Assembly (NCBI GenBank): GCA_963921195.1
Contig: OY992537.1
Span: 12,887,716 to 12,951,715, forward strand
Direction: 5' to 3'
DNA length: 64,000 nucleotides
Source: Pegoplata infirma
Lineage: Eukaryota > Arthropoda > Insecta > Diptera > Anthomyiidae
Under the pieces are notes generated by a model. The model saw nothing but the letters and a program-made list of their open reading frames with translations. It ran no database searches and had not been told where the DNA came from. Numbering within the stretch: the first letter of the stretch is position 1; every line of letters begins with the position of its first letter. The position numbers and the translations under genes were made by a program. This document shows, one piece after another, positions 12,045 through 23,954 of this stretch.

Positions 12045-12310
12045 TGTGTGTAGACAAACAGATAGATGGATATCACTAGAATGTCTTAGGAAGCTTTACG
12101 GATCAATAATATATAAACATAATGGCGTCCTCGACTGATATTTCAATGCATTTTGCATATAATGACAAATTAATATAGCGTTATTTTTCCTAGAAAAATT
12201 TTGCTTTGGAAAGAACAACTACTTGTACAGCAAAACATTATCATGATTCAATGGTTTGGGCATGAGTACAAACTTCGCAGACATTTTTATTTGCCATTTC
12301 AGGAAAAAGG
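12045..12310 (-). mobile_element. Diverged DINE-1-related fragment
   Basis: It has CAGATAGATGGATATCACTAG, ATGTCTTAGGA and ACATTATCATGATT in the same order as 29128-29370 and 45215-45400. The first words match the region after the tetranucleotide microsatellite in DINE-1-like copies. It is too diverged for its ends to be set. Confidence 0.5.
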
Positions 12311-13868
12311 ATGTGAATAATGTACTTTTAAAACAATATCAAAATATTTTGGTAAAAATTTTAAATAATATTGAAGGATAAAGTTTTTATAGGACGTTAC
12401 TTACCTCCTTTTTTCCTGATATGTCAAAATATTAAAATATGAAAATTAGAGAATATCCTCCTCTTTCATTTGCCATCACTAGTGGAATCCTAGGACAAGT
12501 TTTTTTTAACAAATATTTTAAAAATATTTTACAAAAATTTAATCCTCTAAAACTTTGAAATTCTTTAAAAAGAAAACAGGATCAAGAAATGAAAAACTGT
12601 AAATGTAGTTTTACTACATTTAGTCTCCAGTTTCAATTGTTTATTATCCAGTTCGTGTTTTGATATTTTTTTGTCGTACGGTGTTACAGTTGTGGTCATT
12701 TCGATTATTATTATAACAATGAAAGTTGGTTTATTTATTTATATGTATAAAATATTATTGAAGTTCTTGTGTCTGGTCTGGGTAGGTAATGCTTGGTCAT
12801 CATAGTTAACTGGCTGTTAACAAAAGAAACTTTTTTGTTTTATTACTCCAACAATAGACCATGAAATAATAAGGATAATGTATCATTTAATAGTTTTTCT
12901 TTTGTCTTGAAAATACCTCTTTAGTGGTTATGATAGATTTATGGGCCGTAATAAGTTCATGCTGCTATGATATGAAGTAAACCACGAAGTATGGAAGTTT
13001 AAGTAGCACATTAAACTTCTTTAGTTAATAGGTTACTAACGGAAAATCAATAAAAGTATTTTAAAAAAAAAAAAAAAACCGGAACTACAACTGCATTTCC
13101 GTTTATATGTTCGTACGATAGTTTTTAATATTAATTTAACCATATGGTGGTCAACCCTAACTGTTGGTTGTAGTTAAAAAAAATATACACAGAAACTATT
13201 TACAAGAATGTAAATAACTACATGCAGAAACTGTAGTTTATGAATGACAACTACAATTACACTCGAAAAATATGGTATTCAATTACCTAAAATCCAGTTT
13301 TTATCTGATCGCGATAAGTCTAGAATTGAAACAAAGGCTACTAATAAACTCAATTGGCAGTGCAGTTAAAAATTTACAAAATAAATATTGAGCAAAAAAA
13401 TTTCATTCCATTTCATTCCGTGTTTCATTCTATTTCGTTCTGCGTTTTATTCTATTCTATTTCGTTTCCTGTTCCAATTAACATAAGTAAAATAAATAAA
13501 AAAAATCTAGAGTTTGTATCTCAATAGCTATAAAAAGTACCATTCTACCCCACTTTTCCCTATTGATAACCTAAAAAACTAAAATCGAAACTTTTTAAAA
13601 ATTACTCTTGTCAGAATGTTTGTTTTTTTAGTAGATGATTCTACAAATTCAAAGTTTCTAGAGCAATTATTTTAGAATGGATCCATTATCTGTCTGATAA
13701 GTTTCGGTACCTTAGAGGATATAACGCGAATGGATCTTAGGATATTGGAAAGATTCCCAATAACTTTGAACGTGTATAACTGGCACCGCTAGCGGAAAAA
13801 GTTTTTTGGCTTCGCTATCAGGCGCTGAACCAGGAGGGGGGAGACATTTCTCCCTTATCCCAAAAGAA
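12311..13868. other. Unassigned stretch
   Basis: No coding signal or shared repeat seen. It has a poly-A run near 13060 and short CATTC/CATTT-rich sequence near 13400-13470. Confidence 0.3.
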
Positions 13869-14480
13869 ACAAGTAAGAGTGTTAAATTCGGTTGTGCCGA
13901 ATCTTGAATACCCTCCAACCCGTTAAAAAATAGAAATAAAAAAATGGCAGGGGCGTCTTGTTTTTCATTTTTTGGGGGTGGGGTCGGCAGAGTTGTAGGC
14001 GATACATTTTTCCCGCTACAAATGTTTACAGATTATATATTTATGATATTTACGCTTAAAAATACATTTTTATTATTTTTAATTATTTTCCATAACCAAG
14101 CCCCAAAAGGGGGGGGCGGACTAAAAAAATCAAGTTTTCTAATCTCCTTCAATTCAATTGAGGGTCTATTAACATAATATGGCATAAAAATATTACATTT
14201 GTTGAGCAAAAACTAAAAAAACTCGTGTTTTCCACGGGTTGTTTTAGTTCTTTTTCCCCCCTGGTCCGATTTTTCCCATCTTATAACTTAACCTTACCAG
14301 TAAGATAAGAGATATTGTTGCCAAACTTCATGTGTCCAGCTCTTTTGATTTGGACTGCATCGTGGTTTCTACTGGCGAACGGACGGACTGACATCGCTAA
14401 AATGCCTTAGAATCTATCAGGGGTCAATAATACACATACTTCGTGGGGTCCCCGACCGATATTTCGATGTGTTACACACG
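13869..14480 (-). mobile_element. DINE-1-like element, GGCTGTGCC hairpin type
   Basis: On the minus strand the 3' end is ATTCGGCACAACCGAAT then ACTCTTACTTGT. Upstream come a GGGGGG-rich block, TTGGACTGCATCGTG-type sequence, a short tetranucleotide tract and GATATTTCGATGTGTTAC. The 5' end is truncated or degraded near 14480, just before the Penelope-like array. Confidence 0.75.
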
Positions 14481-14507
14481 CAGTGTGGCCATATATTTTT
14501 TTGAAAA

Positions 14508-14522
14508 AACTTTTTATTTATG
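14508..14522. repeat. Left 15-bp target duplication of the array
   Basis: AACTTTTTATTTATG, repeated exactly at 17815-17829 on the far side of the array. Confidence 0.85.
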
Positions 14523-17500
14523 TATTTTGTGAGGATGTTTATTCTGGCTCGAGGTCATTATTTTCTTTACTAATTAAAACCATGATATTCTCATAGCATA
14601 ATTTTCAAGAAAATTATTTTTTTGTTTTAAATTTATTTATGTTGGTCATTTTTGCAAGACTTAATCGACACGTGTTTCGGAATTTGTCAAGATTCCATTG
14701 TCAAGATTATTTAGCAAAAATAGAAACGATATACTACAAAGTAGCAAACGAGTCTAATGACAAATCGTTTGTGCACAAACTAAAACATTAATACATATTC
14801 GACTCTATCCACAATGTGAATTAGAAAGACGAAGAAATTGTACTATGTTAGTAAGTAACAATTGTCAATAACCAACAAAAATATTTAAAACAACAATATG
14901 TTTTTTGTTGTTGTGCATGAAATTATACCATTATTAGGGCTATTCATCACTATGGCGTGCCAACCATTATGTTCAAATTCTGATTAATTTTTATTAATAA
15001 ATAAAAATTGTTTTATTCGACCTTTAAAATATTATATTTTGTGAGGATGTTTATTCTGGCTCGAGGTCATTATTTTCTTTACTAATTAAAACCATGATAT
15101 TCTCATAGCATAATTTTCAAGAAAATTATTTTTTTGTTTTAAATTTATTTATGTTGGTCATTTTTGCAAGACTTAATCGACACGTGTTTCGGAATTTGTC
15201 AAGATTCCATTGTCAAGATTATTTAGCAAAAATAGAAACGATATACTACAAAGTAGCAAACGAGTCTAATGACAAATCGTTTGTGCACAAACTAAAACAT
15301 TAATACATATTCGACTCTATCCACAATGTGAATTAGAAAGATGAAGAAATTGTACTATGTTAGTAAGTAACAATTGTCAATAACCAACAAAAATATTTAA
15401 AACATTTTATATACGATAGTCCATTGGACTACAACAATATGTTTTTTGTTGTTGTGCATGAAATTATACCATTATTAGGGCTATTCATCACTATGGCGTG
15501 CCAACCATTATGTTCAAATTCTGATTAATTTTTATTAATAAATAAAAATTGTTTTATTCGACCTTTAAAATATTATATTTTGTGAGGATGTTTATTCTGG
15601 CTCGAGGTCATTATTTTCTTTACTAATTAAAACCATGATATTCTCATAGCATAATTTTCAAGAAAATTATTTTTTTGTTTTAAATTTATTTATGTTGGTC
15701 ATTTTTGCAAGACTTAATCGACACGTGTTTCGGAATTTGTCAAGATTCCATTGTCAAGATTATTTAGCAAAAATAGAAACGATATACTACAAAGTAGCAA
15801 ACGAGTCTAATGACAAATCGTTTGTGCACAAACTAAAACATTAATACATATTCGACTCTATCCACAATGTGAATTAGAAAGATGAAGAAATTGTACTATG
15901 TTAGTAAGTAACAATTGTCAATAACCAACAAAAATATTTAAAACATTTTATATACGATAGTCCATTGGACTACAACAATATGTTTTTTGTTGTTGTGCAT
16001 GAAATTATACCATTATTAGGGCTATTCATCACTATGGCGTGCCAACCATTATGTTCAAATTCTGATTAATTTTTATTAATAAATAAAAATTGTTTTATTC
16101 GACCTTTAAAATATTATATTTTGTGAGGATGTTTATTCTGGCTCGAGGTCATTATTTTCTTTACTAATTAAAACCATGATATTCTCATAGCATAATTTTC
16201 AAGAAAATTATTTTTTTGTTTTAAATTTATTTATGTTGGTCATTTTTGCAAGACTTAATCGACACGTGTTTCGGAATTTGTCAAGATTCCATTGTCAAGA
16301 TTATTTAGCAAAAATAGAAACGATATACTACAAAGTAGCAAACGAGTCTAATGACAAATCGTTTGTGCACAAACTAAAACATTAATACATATTCGACTCT
16401 ATCCACAATGTGAATTAGAAAGACGAAGAAATTGTACTATGTTAGTAAGTAACAATTGTCAATAACCAACAAAAATATTTAAAACATTTTATATACGATA
16501 GTCCATTGGACTACAACAATATGTTTTTTGTTGTTGTGCATGAAATTATACCATTATTAGGGCTATTCATCACTATGGCGTGCCAACCATTATGTTCAAA
16601 TTCTGATTAATTTTTATTAATAAATAAAAATTGTTTTATTCGACCTTTAAAATTATTAGTAAAGAAAATAATGACCTCGAGCCAGAATAAACATCCTCAC
16701 AAAATATAATATTTTAAAGGTCGAATAAAACAATTTTTATTTATTAATAAAAATTAATCAGAATTTGAACATAATGGTTGGCACGCCATAGTGATGAATA
16801 GCCCTAATAATGGTATTGTTGTAGTCCAATGGACTATCGTATATAAAATGTTTTAAATATTTTTGTTGGTTATTGACAATTGTTACTTACTAACATAGTA
16901 CAATTTCTTCGTCTTTCTAATTCACATTGTGGATAGAGTCGAATATGTATTAATGTTTTAGTTTGTGCACAAACGATTTGTCATTAGACTCGTTTGCTAC
17001 TTTGTAGTATATCGTTTCTATTTTTGCTAAATAATCTTGACAATGGAATCTTGACAAATTCCGAAACACGTGTCGATTAAGTCTTGCAAAAATGACCAAC
17101 ATAAATAAATTTAAAACAAAAAAATAATTTTCTTGAAAATTATGCTATGAGAATATCATGGTTTTAATTAGTAAAGAAAATAATGACCTCGAGCCAGAAT
17201 AAACATCCTCACAAAATATAATATTTTAAAGGTCGAATAAAACAATTTTTATTTATTAATAAAAATTAATCAGAATTTGAACATAATGGTTGGCACGCCA
17301 TAGTGATGAATAGCCCTAATAATGGTATAATTTCATGCACAACAACAAAAAACATATTGTTGTAGTCCAATGGACTATCGTATATAAAATGTTTTAAATA
17401 TTTTTGTTGGTTATTGACAATTGTTACTTACTAACATAGTACAATTTCTTCGTCTTTCTAATTCACATTGTGGATAGAGTCGAATATGTATTAATGTTTT

Positions 17501-17814
17501 AGTTTGTGCACAAACGATTTGTCATTAGACTCGTTTGCTACTTTGTAGTATATCGTTTCTATTTTTGCTAAATAATCTTGACAATGGAATCTTGACAAAT
17601 TCCGAAACACGTGTCGATTAAGTCTTGCAAAAATGACCAACATAAATAAATTTAAAACAAAAAAATAATTTTCTTGAAAATTATGCTATGAGAATATCAT
17701 GGTTTTAATTAGTAAAGAAAATAATGACCTCGAGCCAGAATAAACATCCTCACAAAATATAATATTTTAAAGGTCGAATAAAACAATTTTTATTTATTAA
17801 TAAAAATTAATCAG
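14523..17814. mobile_element. Penelope-like terminal-repeat array, direct plus inverted
   Basis: The direct units start near 14523, 15036, 15577 and 16118, at intervals of 512, 541 and 541 bp. At about 16654 the orientation flips, and a partial unit, two full units and a final partial unit follow inverted. Units are nearly identical apart from one 29-bp deletion in the first direct unit and a different 29-bp deletion in the first inverted unit. The whole array lies between 15-bp direct repeats AACTTTTTATTTATG (14508-14522 and 17815-17829). Each unit carries a hammerhead-like motif ending in CCGAAACACGTGTCGATTA. Tandem and inverted terminal repeats plus such a motif are known for Penelope-like elements. 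No reverse transcriptase frame is present, so the family call is inference. Confidence 0.75.
17032..17079 (+). other. Hammerhead-like motif, degenerate (one of six)
   Basis: In order: TAATC, then TTGACAA in place of CTGANGA, GGAAT/ATTCC as stem II arms, GAAA, CACGTG as a minimal stem III, TC, then GATTA, which pairs with TAATC. The stems are intact, but core positions C3 and G8 differ from the hammerhead consensus, so activity is doubtful. The same motif is at 17572-17619 and on the minus strand in the direct units, for example at 14662-14709. Confidence 0.55.
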
Positions 17815-18010
17815 AACTTTTTATTTATGAAAAAAAATCTTTTTTTTTTTGTGAAAAAATCTTTTTTTTTTACAAAAGTATTGAAATAATTAAAAATTAA
17901 TAAAAATTTATGTATTTTCAATTCAATTTTTATATCAAGTGTAAAAAAATAATAAAAAACGACCCAGCGTTCATTTGGAGCTCATAAAGACTCATGAAAA
18001 AGTTGGTGTT

Positions 18011-18606
18011 TTTATACCCTCCACTCTAGTGATAGAGGGTATATATAAGTTTGTCATTCCGTTTGTAACTCATCGAAATATCGGTCTGGGACCCCATAAA
18101 GTATATATATTCCTGATCCCCGATCGATTTTAAGACATTCTAGCGATGTCCGTCTGTCCGTCTGTCTTTGGAAATGGTGATAACGGCCAAACTATTACAC
18201 GGAGATGACTGAAACTTAACATATTTATTGGAAGTTCTCCTGAGAAGTTTGGTATTGCATTTGAGCGATATCGGTTCAGCCGTTCAAAAGTTATGAACGA
18301 AAATGTAAGGACACCTCAAAAATTTTTGTACATTCAACATAACCTAAAAATGCTTTAATTCGGCTGCTGGTTGACTTATGTGAACATAATTGAACACCAA
18401 TTGGTATTTAAACAAGTACCAACATATTTTGAGGCAAAAAAATTAAAAATCGCGGATTTTTTTTTTTCGCGGAAATTTTTTTTTTACAAAATTTTTTTTT
18501 TTTCAAAAGTGATTTTCTGTTAAATAAAGTTTTTGCAAAAATCTTTTAGAAATTGTGGAGGGTATCACTACATTCGGCAAGGCCGAATTTAACTTTTTTA
18601 CTTGTT
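18011..18606 (+). mobile_element. DINE-1/mini-me-like element, short type
   Basis: It runs from TTTATACCCTCCACTCTAG through the GTCATTCCGTTTGTAAC box and a short GTCTGTCC tract to GGAGGGTATCACTACATT, the hairpin TTCGGCAAGGCCGAA and TTACTTGT. It is close to full length. Relatives are at 33076-33698, 43414-43914 and 46572-47182. Confidence 0.85.
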
Positions 18607-18654
18607 TCCTTTCAAAATGGTCCCCAATTATCAGTTTTTACTTAGTTTCCCTAA

Positions 18655-18802
18655 TTTAATTACAAACCATTTTTGTAATTATTTAAACCTAAACGAGAAC
18701 TGGTTACAATGACCGTCGTCTCGTTGTATCGAAATTGACCAAGGGTTTAGTGGGAATCGAACCCACGACCCCTTGTTTTATAGGCTAGCACAGGGGCCCC
18801 TT
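18655..18802 (-). mobile_element. tRNA-derived SINE, copy 1
   Basis: Read on the minus strand it starts GGGGCCCCTGTGCTAGCC, continues to a B box GGGTTCGATTCCCAC and ends near CCAGTTCTCGTTTAGG. The A-box region is shortened compared with the copy at 55573-55780. It lies just downstream of a DINE-1-like element. No target duplication was identified. Confidence 0.7.
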
Positions 18803-18954
18803 AGCGCTCTTATATGACTCATAAAAGATTCTGAAAAATATATGTTCATATTCTTTTCTGAGTCATTTTAGACTCTTTTATGAATGTTAAAAAAAAATAT
18901 TTTGAACATTCATAAAAGCAAATACACAATTTAAGTGAAAAATTATTCTATGTT

Positions 18955-19225
18955 GCCAACTTACAGATTTAAGTGAATATCGGGTGAAATTTTCATATAG
19001 TGACCAAGTCAAAGAATGGTCTGATTTTAAATGGATTTAATAAGGTTACCAAGCAAAAAACAAAATTTTAATCGAATATCTCATACTTTCGTAGAATAAA
19101 GCCGTATTTAATTATAACCGTTTATATAGACTGAAGGACGGACACGCTAAGTCAACTCAAATGATTCAGAATCGGTCGGTATACTAAAAGGTTGGTCTAG
19201 GACCAGTATTTCGGGTATTTACAAA
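18955..19225 (-). mobile_element. DINE-1-like fragment, GGTCGG type
   Basis: It has GTGAATATCGGGTGAAATTT, AAGGTTACCAAGCAAA, GAAGGACGGACACGCTAA and GGTCTAGGACCAGTATTTC in the order seen in the complete copy at 49855-50750. Both ends and part of the middle are missing. Confidence 0.65.
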
Positions 19226-19401
19226 AATAAACTGATGTTTTTAGTATTTTTTAACTAATTAAGAAAAACTTGAAAAAACTTCATTATTTTCCAAAAAAAA
19301 CTTGTTTTTTTTAGAAAAAATCTTGAAATCTTTTTAGCACCTCAAAAAACTTGCAAAAAAAGGGAAATCTTGATATTGCCATATATCAAGATTTCAAGAT
19401 T

Positions 19402-19965
19402 TCACTGTACACACGGAATGACAAAGTGAGCATACCCCATACTGTGGTTGAAGGGTATAAAAAAATAAAAAAAAAAGTGAGAGTGTTTAATTCGGCTGTG
19501 CCGAATATTTTATACCCTTCAAAATGTAAAAAAAATAAAAAAAAAGTGGAGGACGTTGAGAGCACCTGCCCATCGCGATAAATATACCAAATGTTTCATT
19601 TATTTAACAAAAGTACAAAAAAACATGTAAAAAAGTGTATTTTTTCAGAGGTTGGTTCAGTTCTTCAAGGGGGAACTTTTCCCCCCTTGTCCGATTTTGC
19701 CAATTTCCGAACTTAACCTGCCTAGGACCATAAGACATATTCGTGCCAAATTTCAGGAGAATAGCTCTTTTATTTTGGACTGCATCGTGCCATCTACTGA
19801 CAGACAGACGGACGGACGGACAGACGGACATTCACAGAATGTCTTAGGATCGATCATGGATCAATAATATATATACTTTATGGGGTCTCCGACCAATATT
19901 TCGATGCGTTACAAACGGAATGACAAAGTGAGTATACCCCCATACTGTGGTTGGTGGGTATAAAA
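19402..19965 (-). mobile_element. Two adjacent DINE-1-like copies, GGCTGTGCC type
   Basis: A terminal fragment (19402-19461), ending CATACTGTGGTTGAAGGGTA, is followed after a short A-rich spacer by a nearly full copy (19475-19965). The full copy begins AAGTGAGAGTGTTTAATTC with its GGCTGTGCC hairpin and has a GACA/GACG tract at 19797-19830. Head-to-tail placement of such elements is repeated elsewhere in the window. Confidence 0.75.
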
Positions 19966-20321
19966 AAGGAAATGAGAAAAGGAAGGGAAACGAACAAAGA
20001 TGGAAAGAAACTGAGCGAAATTTAATAAATTGCGTATGAAAAACTTAAGTGGCAATAAAGTTGTATCTCAGAATTCCAGACTTAATCTTTAGCAAATTTA
20101 ACACTCTCACTTGTGTTTGTACATTTGTTAAAAAATGGAACACTTTTATGTCAAAATTTGATGAAAAAGAAAAAATTTTTGGCAAAAAAAAGTTTTTGAA
20201 AAAAAAATTTTTTTTTTTTTTTTAAAACATGAAGAAAATTTTTTGATAAAAAAAATATTTAATTTAAAAAAAAAAAATTTGATGAAGAAAAAAAAAATGT
20301 ATGAAAAAAATTTGATTAAAA

Positions 20322-20814
20322 ACAAGTGAGAGTGTTAAATTCGGCTGTGCCGAATCTATTATACCCTCCAACATGAAAAAAATTGGCAGGGGCGTTGTTT
20401 TAAGGGGGGGGGGGGCAAGGAAGGGGGAGGGGTCGGTGAGCTGGGGTGACACCTTGGCCCTCACGGTATATGTTCACAAGTTAATTTTTGTCTGTTTTGT
20501 GCACTAAAGTATTATAGTTTTATAATTATTTAAATTATTTTTTTATCCACGCCCTTAAAAAAGGGGCGGGTCCAAAAAAACGACATTTTTTAGTCCCCTG
20601 GGTCCAAGCGCAGGATTATTAACTTCTACGAACATAAAAATGTTTCATTTGGTTCACAAAAATACAAAAAAAACGTCGAAAATATTAGCATTTTTAAGTG
20701 GTTGGTTCAGTTCTTCAAGGGGGAACTTTTTTCCCCCTGGTCCGATTTGGCCCATTTACGAACTTAACCTGCCTAGCTTTTTTATTTTAGATTGCATCGT
20801 GTTAACTACAGACG

Positions 20815-20901
<87 letters not shown>

Positions 20902-21073
20902 GGACGGACGGACGGACGGACGGACGGACGGACGGACATCGCTAGAATGTCTTAGAATCGATCACTGATCAATAATATATATACTTTATGGGGTCCCCGA
21001 CCGATATTTCGATGCGTTACACACGGAATGACAAAGTGAGTATACCCCCATACTGTAGTTGGAGGGTATAAAA
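20322..21073 (-). mobile_element. DINE-1-like element with expanded microsatellite
   Basis: It begins ACAAGTGAGAGTGTTAAATT with the TTCGGCTGTGCCGAA hairpin and ends CATACTGTAGTTGGAGGGTA. Inside, the usual short tetranucleotide tract has grown to about 125 bp. Frames reading TDRQTDRQ here are translations of that microsatellite. Confidence 0.85.
20811..20938. repeat. (GACA)n(GACG)n microsatellite
   Basis: Roughly twenty GACA units pass into about ten GACG units without a break. Its place inside a DINE-1-like element matches known mini-me elements, which seed GTCY microsatellites. Confidence 0.95.
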
Positions 21074-21117
21074 AAAATGAAGAAAAAAATTGAGGAAAAC
21101 AATGTTGATGAAAAATT

Positions 21118-21370
21118 TTTTTTTTTTTTTGAAAAATAATTATGTTACGTTTTATTCATCAGCTGGTGAAAAACGGGTTTATTCATCAGCAGGTGAATTG
21201 TTATCTAAGTTACAAATCAAAGCTACACACCTTTTTGGTTTAAAGAAAATGAAAACAGTAATTCTTATTTTCTGTTTTGTTAGTCGGTAGCTTATATAGT
21301 CAAGCTTATTGGTGGCGTCCTGCATTATTTTTAAAATTAGACACAAGCCTAAAAACATTATCATATTAAA
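21118..21370 (+). repeat. Repeat R, copy 2
   Basis: This is the inverse of the units at 8025-8262 and 27528-27765, with TTCATCAGCTGGTGAA in place of the CTCGTGG palindrome. It gives the frame sharing NYVTFYS, AGEKRVYS and GELLS. A short GATGAAAAATTTTT stretch lies on its left, the side where the other two copies carry a (T)nCATCAA array. Confidence 0.7.
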
Positions 21371-21819
21371 ACTTCCCAGAATAAGAAATATTTTATTTAT
21401 TGAATTTTAACATATACCAGCAAACAAGCAGACTCAATTAAGACTCCAAATTGGGCTCCAAAAACATAACAAGAATTTCAAATTTTTGTATGAAAGTGGT
21501 TCATCCAAAAGTCTGAGAAATGAACGTATGAGTGGAAATTTCCCTCCTTTTGTTGGAATCTTAAAATACTAATTTTGGAGCATTTTTGGAGGCAATTTTG
21601 AGCAGTTTTTGGATTGTTAATGGTTGGTTTTTTGGTTTCATCTCATATTTTATTATAATGGTTTATAAAACAAATTTATTTAAATAAAAGTACATTAAAT
21701 CAAAACAAAAACGTTGACACTTTCTCCTAGACTCCCAGAAAAACTCCCAGAATCCTGTACTAACAATTAGTGTTGTTATTCACGATTTTTTGTTGCAGCT
21801 TTATATTTATTTCGCATTA
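21371..21819. other. Unassigned sequence
   Basis: No gene or element recognised up to the 9-bp duplication of the next element. Confidence 0.3.
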
Positions 21820-21828
21820 TTTATGTAT

Positions 21829-23945
21829 TAGACCGGCCCTTCGTTGTATGGGCGATTTTAAAGTTGCTCCGAATCCCGCTCCCCGGAGCTTATTTCGTGA
21901 GGTTACCGAAAAAACTAATCCAGAACAAATTTCAGCTCATTTGGATCATTTTTGAGCTATCCCAAGCCCATCAAAGTTTGGAAAAACGATTACAACGAAA
22001 AAATATGACTTTTTATTGATTTTCCTTATTTTATCGATATTTTGAGTGAAGTTTTAACTCAAATGACTAATAAATTGTGATTTCCAGTAAATTGTCTCTC
22101 TAATAAAGCAATAAACACTAAAATCGGACAAAAATCAGCCAAGTTATTACAAGTTCCCCGGGCAACTAACGTGTGTTAGACCACTTAAACACTAACAGAT
22201 TTTTTGAGCGGATATAAATAAAACTACTTGACTTTTTGAGCAGATATTAATAAAAATACTTGATGTTTTTTAATAGGTTTAAAATAAATGGTTTATTATT
22301 AAAGTTCAGAACATTACCCCTTAAGCGCTGTTAGCGCCTATAACTTTTTTTGTTTAATGGAGAAAATATAAGTATTTATTTTTCATGGGGTCATGTAGAC
22401 CCCAACAACAGTTAAGGGTCAATGTTCTGAATTTAGATACAAATACTTAATTTTTGACCTATTTAAATAACATCAAGTAGTTTTATTAATATCCGCTCAG
22501 AAAATCAAGTAGTTTCATCAATATCCGCTCAGAAAATCTGTTCATATTTAAAAATTCCAAATCTTCTAAAACTTAACCTTTGACCTTTAACAGTGGCGAT
22601 TTTTCGCATCTCAATTATGCCCTTACTTATAGAATTGAAGTATTTTATCTTGTGCTGTAATAATTCGGTCCAAAATATGTGAGGTTTATAAAAAAAAAAC
22701 CAAACAAATTAACTAAAAGCTAAAAAAGGCACAAAAGTCACCTTTTTCCCGAAATCCGCCGAAACAACTTGATGATTTTTAATAGGTTTAAAATAAATGG
22801 TTTATTATTAAAGTTCAGAACATTACCCCTTAAGCGCTGTTAGCGCCTATAACTTTTTTTGTTTAATGGAGAAAATATAAGTATTTATTTTTCATGGGGT
22901 CATGTAGACCCCAACAACAGTTAAGGGTCAATGTTCTGAATTTAGATACAAATACTTAATTTTTGACCTATTTAAATAACATCAAGTAGTTTTATTAATA
23001 TCCGCTCAGAAAATCAAGTAGTTTCATCAATATCCGCTCAGAAAATCTGTTCATATTTAAAAATTCCAAATCTTCTAAAACTTAACCTTTGACCTTTAAC
23101 AGTGGCGATTTTTCGCATCTCAATTATGCCCTTACTTATAGAATTGAAGTATTTTATCTTGTGCTGTAATAATTCGGTCCAAAATATGTGAGGTTTATAA
23201 AAAAAAACCAAACAAATTAACTAAAAGCTAAAAAAGGCACAAAAGTCACCTTTTTCCCGAAATCCGCCGAAACAAAATCACTGGACTAGGCAAATGAAAA
23301 AAGAAAAGCCTTAAATTTTTAAAGTTTTTGTTCCTTTATATGTGCCTAATAATATTTTAAACTCCAAAAGTCGATTTTTGTAAATTTGTTTAACAAAAAA
23401 ATTTAAAATTTAAAATTGGTGATTTGAAAACGGTGTAGAAAAATTTAGACCCTTTTAGGATTTATTTTAAACAAGTTAGAAAAACGCAACATGAAAAATA
23501 CTTATCATCTTAGTACAATGGACTTTGAAGAATAAAAAAAATTTTGTTACAGTAGATAATTTCAATAAATTTAAAAAATTGGGCTCAAATTCTTTGATTA
23601 AGTAGTTTACCACACGTTAGTTGCCCGGGGAACTTGTAATAACTTAGCTGATTTTTGTCCAATTTTAGTGTATATTGCTTTATTAGAGAGACAATTTACT
23701 ACAAATCACAATTTATTAGTCATTTGATTTAAAACTTCACTCAAAATATCGACAAAATTAAGAAAATCAATAAAAAGTCATATTTTTCCCTTGTAATCGT
23801 TTTTCCAAATTTTGATGGGCTTGGGATAGCTCAAAAATTATCCAAATGAGCTGAAATTTTGTCTGGATTAGTTTTTCCAGTAACCTCACGAAATGAGACC
23901 CGGGGAGCGGGATTCGGAGCAACTTTAAAAATAAGGGCCAGTCTA
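21829..23945. mobile_element. Long-inverted-repeat element, Mutator/foldback type
   Basis: Arms of about 350 bp (21829-22187 and 23600-23945) are inverted repeats. They share TTAAAGTTGCTCCGAATCCC near the ends and GTTGCCCGGGGAACTTG further in. The element is flanked by perfect 9-bp direct repeats TTTATGTAT (21820-21828 and 23946-23954). Nine-base duplications with long arms are typical of Mutator-like and Drosophila foldback elements. There is no transposase frame. The centre is a 509-bp tandem duplication. Confidence 0.85.
22258..23275. repeat. 509-bp near-identical tandem duplication
   Basis: Copies run 22258-22766 and 22767-23275, each starting ACTTGATG and ending GAAATCCGCCGAAACAA. They differ at very few positions, so the duplication is young. 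Each contains GGGGTCATGTAGACCCC and AGCGCTGTTAGCGC, both able to form hairpins. Confidence 0.9.
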
Positions 23946-23954
23946 TTTATGTAT

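Noticed and set aside
20640..20945. 101-codon frame with repeated TDRQ
   Set aside because: It is the translation of the GACA/GACG microsatellite inside a DINE-1-like element.
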